From JBCDHN01 sp964351855 (GTDB lineage Bacteria > Verrucomicrobiota > Verrucomicrobiia > Verrucomicrobiales > DEV007): DNA of 64,000 nucleotides. The stretch is taken from positions 49,138-113,137 of the forward strand of contig CAYGQD010000001.1 of assembly GCA_964351855.1 (NCBI GenBank). The letters run 5' to 3'. Under the pieces are notes generated by a model. That model was given only the letters and a program-made list of their open reading frames with translations. It was not told the DNA's origin and did no database searches. A program made the position numbers and the translations under genes. Of this stretch, positions 8,265 through 14,631 are shown one piece after another; the first letter of the stretch is position 1; each line of letters starts with the position of its first letter.

Positions 8265-10089
8265 TGACAATTACAATATATTGTACGTCGAAGACGAGCC
8301 TTCAACCAAATTGGTTTCTATAGCGAAAGCTTGGGTGGTAGAAGCATTGACTCAGTTTTGCTACAAGGGCAACAGGTTTGATGCTGACTTGATCTCTTTT
8401 GAAGACGTTACGTCTCTTGAAGGTGCTCGTCAAAAAATGAAAGCCGCGCAGGAAAGGTATCCTGGCAGGGGTTACGACGCATTAATTTGCGATTTGGAAA
8501 TTTTTCCAAGGGAAGGGGCAAACTTGTCAGAAAAGGATCCAAAATATGGGCTCGACGTAATTGAAGAGTGGGGAGAACAGGGGTGGCCCGGACCGGTAAT
8601 TGTAGTGAGTTCTTATGCGGAAGAAGATAAAGTATTGATGGAACGTGAGGCGCGGCGACGGGGGTTGCACTTCGATGAGTGGCTCGAGAAACAGAACTTT
8701 GATGACGAAAAGAAGGCTACGGTTATCTCAAAGCTTCAACGATCACTAATTCCTATCGAATGGATCGCAAGAGAGTTGCGTCGAGCTGATGGCGAGACAG
8801 GCGGCATCGTTTTTGAGGATTCAAAGATGCGACGAATTCTGCGCGAGATCGCCTCTATCGCACAGCGCAGTGTCGGAGCGTGGCCTTTATCAAGGATTCT
8901 CTTGCAAGGCGATCCGGGAAGCGGGAAGGGTGCCATAGCGAAGGCCTTTTCCCGTTTATTGAGTGATCGTCAGGATGGAAAACCAAGAAAGCTTATAAGT
9001 GTTAATTGTGCTAGTCTAGTCGGCCACGCGCATGGGGGGCGAATCGCACTGTTCGGTTGTGAGAATTTCCAGGGAATAGATCCGCAGCCAGGATTATTTG
9101 AGGCTGCTTCAAGTTACAAAGAAACCAGAACCGTTCGTGGTGTAAACTTGGCTGCAAGTGGGGCAAAGGTTGATCTTGATTCGGCTGGAGTACTTTTTTT
9201 GGATGAATTTGCAGAGCTTGATTCGGAGCTTCAGGCATCTATCCTGGTCGGACTTGAAGAAGGAGTTATAAGGAGAGAGGGTAGCCTTGAAGAGGTAGAG
9301 ATTGGATGTCATGTAATATGTGCTACCAACGCTTCTATTTTTCTAGATGATACGGGAGATGATCTGCCAAAAGTGCGGGACGATCTACTTGATCGGCTCC
9401 CTGACATGATAGTGGTGCCAACATTGGCAGAACGAAAAGGAGAGGTTGATTTCTTAATCAAACATCTCGCACAGGAACGCCTTCGAAGTTTAGGTGTCAC
9501 ACCCGTTCCAAATAGAAATGAAATCACCATATCGGGATCTGCACGACGAACAATCATGTGGGCGGTTGAGCAGCGACTCTTGACTAGCGTCAGGCAATTG
9601 CAGGCCATCGCTCTTATTGAAAGAGATGAAAGAGCCATCACGGAAGGTAATCTTCTGCCCATTATTGGGAAAATTCGCCTACTGGAACGCGAAAGAGAGA
9701 TTGGGGCGATGCCGGACGAACTTCCGGTCGAGCAGCAAGCACGGGTGCTTCAATTGCCTGCCGAACTGGTGGAAAGCGACCTTCCGAGAGTAACCAGTGC
9801 TGCAATAATGCTACTCTTTCATCGCTTTTCTGGGACAGAACCGGTAGTTGATTTAAGTCAGGTTCAGTTCGCTGGTATGAACGCAAAAGAAATCAGCGAG
9901 GCTCGTGATCGGGCAAAACTATTGTCGCTCTTCGTCAAAGGTGACCGTCGGCACGAACTTTTCCGTGAATCTGAAGCAGCTCTAAAGACATCGAGGAGCC
10001 GAATTCTTTCATCAAAGGGAATCAAGGCGTCGGGAGGAGAAAAAACCCAAGGGCTTCTCAAAGTTCTTCTTCAGGAATTTAAGGGCTAA
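8257..10089 (+). CDS. Receiver-AAA+ protein related to NtrC activators but without GAFTGA and Fis domain
   Basis: About 610 residues. The N-terminal receiver has the acidic pair in ILYVEDE, the likely phosphoacceptor Asp79 in LICDLEIF and the Ser switch in VIVVSSYAEED. The AAA+ domain has Walker A GDPGSGKG (218-225), Walker B GVLFLDEFAELD (Asp316), a sensor-I-like CHVICATNA and an arginine-finger-like DDLLDRLPD. At the position of the sigma54-contacting GAFTGA loop the sequence reads PGLFEAA with an extra insertion. The C-terminus has no Fis-type HTH but a 130-residue unrecognised tail. It is therefore unlikely to activate sigma54 promoters and may remodel another target. The ATG at 8257-8259 overlaps the upstream stop by 8 bases; a TTG seven codons earlier is the weaker alternative. 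Confidence 0.82.
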   Translation: MNSDNYNILYVEDEPSTKLVSIAKAWVVEALTQFCYKGNRFDADLISFEDVTSLEGARQKMKAAQERYPGRGYDALICDLEIFPREGANLSEKDPKYGLDVIEEWGEQGWPGPVIVVSSYAEEDKVLMEREARRRGLHFDEWLEKQNFDDEKKATVISKLQRSLIPIEWIARELRRADGETGGIVFEDSKMRRILREIASIAQRSVGAWPLSRILLQGDPGSGKGAIAKAFSRLLSDRQDGKPRKLISVNCASLVGHAHGGRIALFGCENFQGIDPQPGLFEAASSYKETRTVRGVNLAASGAKVDLDSAGVLFLDEFAELDSELQASILVGLEEGVIRREGSLEEVEIGCHVICATNASIFLDDTGDDLPKVRDDLLDRLPDMIVVPTLAERKGEVDFLIKHLAQERLRSLGVTPVPNRNEITISGSARRTIMWAVEQRLLTSVRQLQAIALIERDERAITEGNLLPIIGKIRLLEREREIGAMPDELPVEQQARVLQLPAELVESDLPRVTSAAIMLLFHRFSGTEPVVDLSQVQFAGMNAKEISEARDRAKLLSLFVKGDRRHELFRESEAALKTSRSRILSSKGIKASGGEKTQGLLKVLLQEFKG

Positions 10090-10104
10090 CTTGCGTGCCT
10101 GGAA

Positions 10105-10350
10105 GTGAACGATTCTCCAAACTCGATTGTGGTTTTCGCCGGAAACTGCTGTTTTCATACCGGCAGGCTAGCAGACACAGATCCGGAGTCCAAGTGGAGC
10201 ATTGTCTTTCTGAACGAAGCCCTTCAACTCGTCGAAAAAAAGGGAGTTCGATCAGAAAGACAATGCAGAATATGGGTGTCGGATTTACCTCATCTTGACC
10301 ACAACAGATTGTGTCACTTGAGCCAATCAGCCACCCATAATGCAGAATGA
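10105..10350 (+). CDS. Small protein of unknown function downstream of the GHKL/AAA+ pair, possibly truncated
   Basis: 81 codons from GTG at 10105 with GGAA just in front. The sequence NSIVVFAGNCCFHTGRLAD then KWSIVFLNEALQLVEKKGV looks like a real folded protein with alternating strands and an amphipathic helix. It begins 15 bases after the AAA+ gene. After the TGA the same frame continues open for 34 codons (FQLVAIIPWNIES...), so the gene could be a longer one broken by a nonsense change. I do not recognise a family. It may be a third component of the GHKL/AAA+ unit. Confidence 0.4.
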   Translation: MNDSPNSIVVFAGNCCFHTGRLADTDPESKWSIVFLNEALQLVEKKGVRSERQCRIWVSDLPHLDHNRLCHLSQSATHNAE

Positions 10351-10493
10351 CCTCTTTTTCAGCTAGTTGCGATTATTCCTTGGAACATTGAATCCACCTT
10401 TCTGGAAACCTCGACATCGATGACTTTTTACTTTTTGAAATGCGCAGGTCCTTAATTTTTGAATCCGCCAAAACGCCCGTCGCGCAGCTTCGC

Positions 10494-10721
10494 TTATTCC
10501 AGCAACGAATCCATCGCCGCCTCTTGTGGCTCAAAGCCGGAAAGCGCGATCTTTACCGCGAGGGAGTCTGAAGCAGCCCGGTATCCCAGTTTCCGCACCC
10601 GTTCTTTGATCGCATCCAACCGCTTCAAATCCTCCGGGTAAAGCGAAATCGAGAGCTTGATCGCCCGAACCCCAGATTTCGCTCCTGACGGGCCTCTTTT
10701 TTCTGACACTACCTTTCCCAT
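10494..10721 (-). CDS. Small ribbon-helix-helix-type DNA-binding protein
   Basis: 75 residues: a basic, flexible N-terminus (MGKVVSEKRGPSGAKSG), then AIKLSISLYPEDLKRLDAIKERVRKLGYRAASDSLAVKIAL. One strand followed by two helices is the ribbon-helix-helix layout of CopG/Arc-type and of plasmid partition partners. It directly follows the decapitated ParA remnant, as a centromere-binding partner gene would follow parA. It is read leftward, last in the partition-like block. Its intactness suggests it may still be expressed although its ParA is broken. Function as partition protein or repressor is inferred. Confidence 0.65.
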   Translation of the reverse strand: MGKVVSEKRGPSGAKSGVRAIKLSISLYPEDLKRLDAIKERVRKLGYRAASDSLAVKIALSGFEPQEAAMDSLLE

Positions 10722-11085
10722 CTCGATTCAGGCAATTCGGGCTCGGAGCCCCCTTTCCGGCCTTCCTGGTCGATTTTTGCCCCCTATTGATAACCGGATT
10801 TGGCTTCTTCCCCTCGATAACGGATTTGGATTCAGGTTTCGCAAATTCTCGCACGACTGCCGCCGTCGCTCCAATCGTCGTGATGTCTCCGGGTGAAGGC
10901 GAGCATGGAAGAACAATGTGAGTCGCCTCTTCGATGGTTTGACGAATGGCGGGATCGTCCAAAGTCGGTTGCTTATCGATCAGGATACAATCAGGCGCCC
11001 TACTCACATTGATTCCATCGCGGTCCGGCTTGATCCAAGCCGTGACGCTCTGCTGTGGATCGCGGTCTAATACGGGTACCTTTGC
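10722..11085 (-). pseudogene. ParA-family ATPase remnant lacking the Walker A part
   Basis: The frame reads AKVPVLDRDPQQSVTAWIKP, the Walker A' region of ParA, then DCILIDKQPTLDDPAIRQTI, the Walker B region (with K replacing the usual T/C-P), then THIVLPCSPSPGDITTIGAT, then a C-terminal helix region that fades. The N-terminal KGGxGKT block is absent. The remnant begins directly after the TGA of the upstream 159-residue gene and is in the same frame as it. A ribbon-helix-helix gene follows. I read this as a second ParA/RHH module whose 5' end was lost by deletion, fusing it to the first module. As it stands it cannot bind ATP normally. Confidence 0.7.
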
Positions 11086-11565
11086 TCACCGATTCCTTTG
11101 ACAAATTGCATCAGCAAAGGCTTTCCCAAGCGCCGTCACATAGGCTGAAGCCGTTGCTGATCCCCACCGACCGCGCTTTGGCACCCCTGCGAAATCGATC
11201 GAATCTCTCGATTCGTAAAGGATTCCGATCATCGCGTCGAAGACTTCACTCATTGCGGTGGTTCGTTGAGGGCCTCTATTTCGAACTAGGTTAAGCAGCT
11301 CCTCCACTTTTCTCATCGTTTCCGGTTTCATGTTCATTTGTTTGCGAGGCGGCTCTGTTCGAAGTGTTTTGGTAGCCGTCGCTTCGGGTTCACTTCCCTC
11401 TTGGGCTCCTGATTGCTTCCCCGCTGCATGAGTTGTCTTTTCCGGTTTTGTCGGTTCAAGGACCTCATCCAGATACCCTCCCAAATCCACGGGCCTGTCC
11501 ACAGCGATGGAAATCCCGAAGCCAGCAGGCAACCCGACCTCTCGCTTTTTTTTGGTTTCGGCCAT
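11086..11565 (-). CDS. ParA-coupled partner protein, unknown family
   Basis: 159 residues. It starts with MAETKKKREVGLPAGFGISI, has a low-complexity linker rich in Glu, Thr and Ala, and then a helical C-terminal half (MKPETMRKVEELLNLVRNRG ... TAMSEVFDAMIGILYESRDS). Its ATG overlaps the parA stop codon in a TAATG junction, so the two are translationally coupled. Small proteins coded right after parA usually bind the partition site and stimulate the ATPase; I infer that role from position only. There is no ParB N-terminal nuclease motif. A stop codon separates it from an in-frame ParA remnant, so read-through would yield a fusion. Confidence 0.6.
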   Translation of the reverse strand: MAETKKKREVGLPAGFGISIAVDRPVDLGGYLDEVLEPTKPEKTTHAAGKQSGAQEGSEPEATATKTLRTEPPRKQMNMKPETMRKVEELLNLVRNRGPQRTTAMSEVFDAMIGILYESRDSIDFAGVPKRGRWGSATASAYVTALGKAFADAICQRNR

Positions 11566-12536
11566 TACTCAATGCCTCCGGCTACGCTAAGAAGTTCAGC
11601 ATCCTGTTGTTCTGATGCTTCTGCTGGTTCGCTCAATGACTCCGGCGCATCCGGAATTTCATCCAGGTTCACCCATTGATGACGTCGGATCACTTCTTTC
11701 GCCAATGCCAAATATTCTTCGGCCGAAGGTGATTCTGGTGCATGCTCAAAAATCGTTCTCCCATAAACGGTCGCTTCACGATGTCGGACACTGCGCGAAA
11801 TTTTCGTATCGAAGATCACTCCTGGTCCAAACGTGTTTTCTAACATTGCGTAGATGTCTGAGTCGAGTTTGGCTCGATTGTCAAAGTTGCCTACCACAAC
11901 GCCGGCTAACTTGAGATGTGGATTGTACCTTTCCCTCACCTTTCCAACCGTGCCCATGAGAATTTCCAAACCCTTTAAATCATACCCCGATGGAAATACC
12001 GGAATCATGAGCCAGTCCGACGCAATTAACGCGGTAGTCATGAGAAAGCCAAGGTCCGGAGGGGTATCGATTATGACAACATCAAACCGACTTCTCAGCG
12101 AATCCAGCGCTCCTTTAAGGCGAAGTCGATGCTCTCTCTTCATGTCATCGACGTCTAAGAGAGATTGTTCTTCCGTTGCGATCCTGGTTTGAATCTCAGA
12201 TTCCAAACGGGGCTCAACGGTGGTGATCATTCGATGACCAGGCACCACGGCAAGCCTTTCGCCGAAGCGGTTTCCGAAATCTAGAACGCAATCTCTCGCG
12301 CTTCTTTTCGTCAGATAGATATCAGCCAGGGTGAATTTGCCCTCCTTCATCATCTGCTCGTGGGTAATCCCAAATGTCTCAGTCGCGTTGCATTGTGGAT
12401 CAGTGTCCAGCACGCAGGCCGAAAACCCCATCTCTGAAAATGCTGCGGCAAGTGAAACGGTGCTCGAAGTCTTTCCGCACCCTCCTTTCTGATTTGCCAT
12501 TGTGATTACCTGACATGAATCGAACCTCTTCTCCAT
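11565..12536 (-). CDS. parA: ParA-family partition ATPase
   Basis: 323 residues. It has the deviant Walker A KGGCGKTSS (from residue 17), the Walker A' VLDTDPQCNATE and Walker B FDVVIIDTPPDLG. ParA proteins form ATP-dependent dimers on nucleoid DNA and move plasmids or chromosomal elements. An unusual insertion (about residues 95-130, containing EEQSLLDVDDMKREHRLR) lies between the two, and the C-terminus is an acidic Ser/Glu tail. I chose ATG 12534-12536 because a GGGGGA ribosome-binding site precedes it; the longer frame to 12629 starts inside the repeat cluster. The gene is followed by its coupled partner. The operator-like repeats immediately upstream suggest autoregulation or a centromere. 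It implies that this part came from a plasmid or a self-maintaining integrative element. Confidence 0.88.
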   Translation of the reverse strand: MEKRFDSCQVITMANQKGGCGKTSSTVSLAAAFSEMGFSACVLDTDPQCNATETFGITHEQMMKEGKFTLADIYLTKRSARDCVLDFGNRFGERLAVVPGHRMITTVEPRLESEIQTRIATEEQSLLDVDDMKREHRLRLKGALDSLRSRFDVVIIDTPPDLGFLMTTALIASDWLMIPVFPSGYDLKGLEILMGTVGKVRERYNPHLKLAGVVVGNFDNRAKLDSDIYAMLENTFGPGVIFDTKISRSVRHREATVYGRTIFEHAPESPSAEEYLALAKEVIRRHQWVNLDEIPDAPESLSEPAEASEQQDAELLSVAGGIE

Positions 12537-12574
12537 TTTCCCCCGTTCCAAAATTGAATAGCCTGAGTATGCCA

Positions 12575-12863
12575 CTATACCGTCTGACGGCACAAGGGGT
12601 AAAAACCCTATGGAGGTATGCTCCCACACCAGCCAATGTCCAATTCCCCGGCTCTTCCGGACGAACTGCTTTGCCGACCCGACCTTCCAGTCGCCAACAA
12701 GGGGACTAGCTTCGCCCTGAATCGCGAATTCTACCTGGGGTGACCAATTCCATACGTTGAAGGCAAATACGGCCCCCTGACGCCATTCCTGTATTTGAGA
12801 AAAGCTCCGAATGTGCCGTCATACCGCTATAGAGATTTCTCGGTGTGGAGGCATACCCCTATA
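12575..12863. promoter_or_regulatory. Four inverted/direct copies of a 20-bp operator-like repeat upstream of parA
   Basis: Two copies on the + strand (12575-12593 and about 12609-12630) and two on the - strand (12813-12832 and about 12842-12863) share the pattern TAT-N2-GGTATG-N4-CAC with small variations. The outer pairs match closely: TGACGGCAC is identical between 12575-12593 and the complement of 12813-12832, and 18 of 22 positions agree between 12609-12630 and the complement of 12842-12863. A fifth partial copy overlaps the first. Such arrays upstream of parA usually are the operator or centromere (parS-like) site. The first copy overlaps a possible leftward promoter. The last overlaps the beginning of the HsdM remnant. 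Confidence 0.6.
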
Positions 12864-13489
12864 TTGAAGAAATCAAGCTAGTGACGAACACCGACCACTG
12901 TGCTAGTAATCGCTGTGAAAGGGGAGCGTCTCCTTTCACGATTTTTAAGGGAGACGGTTTCGGCAAGAACGGAGAAACACTCGATGAGTCGGAACTTCCT
13001 CCGAACCTTACCCAAACCTGGCTGGAGGACGAATACGAAGCCGGAAAGCCGTTTCCCTCCTACGCCAAACTCCTTCCCTATCGCGGCAAAAAAAGGGGAG
13101 AAAGTCGTTATTCATGGACGATTGATTTCACGGCAAGGCGAAAAAAAGCGAGAGAGGACATGAAACCTTTCATCAAAGAGGCTGAGCGTCTGAAAGGCGA
13201 AATTGTCGCTGCCAAAGAGAAGCTTAAAGCGGTAAAAAAGGCAGATAAGAAGTCCGATAAAATCGAAACCCTCGAAACCGAGATCCAAGAAAAAGACAAG
13301 GCCCGGCGCGATGCAGAAAACAAGGCCGAAGACATCGGCAATACCGTTTTTGACCTCAAGGCCGTAAATCCAAATTCCGTCGTCAAAATCGACGACCGGA
13401 CGCCTACCGAGGTGATTAAAAGCATCGAGGAGCAAGGGGAAATTATTGCAAAATCCCTTTCCGAACTTCGGGCTTTGTTAAAGGTCTGA
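12845..13489 (+). pseudogene. Type I restriction-modification methylase (HsdM-like), C-terminal remnant
   Basis: 214 codons opening after a TAG at 12830-12832. The sequence starts with FTIFKGDGFG and SWTIDFTARRKKAREDMKPF, continues with a long charged coiled coil (about residues 100-165) and ends with VFDLKAVNPNSVVKIDDRTP followed by EVIKSIEEQGEIIAKSLSEL. The DLKAVNPN...D-x-RTP block followed by a helix is, to my recollection, the C-terminal end of class I N6-adenine methylases of type I systems. The catalytic NPPY domain is missing, so the remnant cannot methylate. The apparent GTG start lies inside an operator-like repeat. I infer that the recombination creating the parA block cut away the 5' part. 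No HsdS or HsdR is present in the window. Confidence 0.55.
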
Positions 13490-13564
13490 TCTCGGAAGCT
13501 TTGGCCAGTTGGAATTCCGAGTTCAAGTGCTTGTTCCGGCGGAAATACAGCGCTCAACTGCGAC

Positions 13565-14263
13565 ATGGATCAAAGAGTAGTTGTTTCGCAAGCATCATTG
13601 GATAGACCTGTAGGCCCCAAGTTTCCCTGGTTCTTGGCGCTTCTCATCGGAATTGCTCTTGGCGGCACAGGCGGATGGTTTGGGCAGATTTCGATCGAGC
13701 GCAGCGAGGCGACAAAATACCACTCTGAGTTGCTTCGTCCTTGGCTGGCCTATGACAAGGATTACTACAAAAAGCGACCCAGAGAGCTGAATGATGACCA
13801 TCGCTGCGTCGCTTTCCTGGTTTACCAAGCTTTTACAGACGACTGCAACCTTGAGGAAGTGCTGGATTTGGCTATGCCAACTTCTCAGGTGCCGCCGCCC
13901 CTCAAAGAACTTACCAAGAAGAGACTTTTGGAGAACCACGCACAAGCCATTGGTTATGGGCTCTACACCGAAGAAAACCTGGCAAAAATGTTCAATGGCT
14001 TGGCTCCTTTTGCGACGCAGGGAGAATACGCGGGCGAGCAAATGCACTCAGAACATATCGTTCCAAAGGCGGTTGCCCCGAAGATGGACAATTTGCTAAT
14101 GAATTTGGAATGGCTTCCCGCATCTGTGAATCGCTCCAAATCTGACACCATCACAGAAAGGGCCATGAAATTCGCCCAGCTCTACCACAAGGCGGGGATT
14201 ATGGGCACAGAAGAGTTTATCAAAGTTGAAAAGCAGTTCGAGATTGATAGCGGGAAACGCTGA
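13565..14263 (+). CDS. Membrane-anchored HNH-family endonuclease-like protein
   Basis: 232 residues. A hydrophobic segment near the N-terminus (FPWFLALLIGIALGGTGGWF, residues 20-39) would anchor it, with the rest on one side of the membrane. The C-terminal half has an HNH-type motif: HSEHIVPKAVAP (His164), then NLLMNLEWLPASVNRSKSD (Asn180, Asn189). This is the zinc/metal-binding beta-beta-alpha nuclease signature. The middle part (DYYKKRPRELNDDHRCVAF) is unrecognised. It stands between the methylase remnant and the PHP-ATPase unit, so a defence role is plausible but not shown. It converges on the small gene at 14278 with 14 bases between stops. Confidence 0.65.
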   Translation: MDQRVVVSQASLDRPVGPKFPWFLALLIGIALGGTGGWFGQISIERSEATKYHSELLRPWLAYDKDYYKKRPRELNDDHRCVAFLVYQAFTDDCNLEEVLDLAMPTSQVPPPLKELTKKRLLENHAQAIGYGLYTEENLAKMFNGLAPFATQGEYAGEQMHSEHIVPKAVAPKMDNLLMNLEWLPASVNRSKSDTITERAMKFAQLYHKAGIMGTEEFIKVEKQFEIDSGKR

Positions 14264-14277
14264 GGAGGAGCCAAATT

Positions 14278-14631
14278 TCACCTGACCTCTGTTCCCCGCT
14301 CTTCCGATTGCGCTTGTGGGGGGCAGAGTTCTCCTGACTTTGGGCGATAGTTCTCATACGCCTCTAGGAATAGGCGTTCCGACTCGTCAACAAACTCACT
14401 TCTCCGCTCCTGGAGGTGAATAAGTTTGGTGCAGACGTTCTTGTAGATGATCCGGTGAGCCTGATTGTGCAGTAGCTCCTCATTGTATTCATCGAACGAG
14501 ATGGCATCCTCGCCCAGAGTCAGGTTCACCATCCGCAACAGTTCTTCCTTCGTCAATTTGTCGATTGGCTGATCCTGGTTCCCTTCTCCGACAAAGTAGC
14601 CCTTGCCGTCTTTAATCTTCAATAGCTTCAT
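14278..14631 (-). CDS. Small partner protein overlapping the PHP-ATPase gene
   Basis: 117 residues, acidic and helical (PIDKLTKEELLRMVNLTLGE, then HRIIYKNVCTKLIHLQERRS), soluble, no known motif. Its ATG lies 20 bases inside the end of the PHP-ATPase gene, in another frame, so the two are surely translated from one message. Small overlapping partners of nuclease-ATPases are typical of two-gene defence or toxin systems. Its exact role, such as activator, sensor or antidote, is unknown. Confidence 0.65.
   Translation of the reverse strand: MKLLKIKDGKGYFVGEGNQDQPIDKLTKEELLRMVNLTLGEDAISFDEYNEELLHNQAHRIIYKNVCTKLIHLQERRSEFVDESERLFLEAYENYRPKSGELCPPQAQSEERGTEVR

Noticed and set aside
10531..10720. 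Continuation of the ParA remnant frame into the ribbon-helix-helix gene
   Set aside because: Past about 10721 the frame is out of phase with a well-formed small DNA-binding protein and loses ParA similarity.
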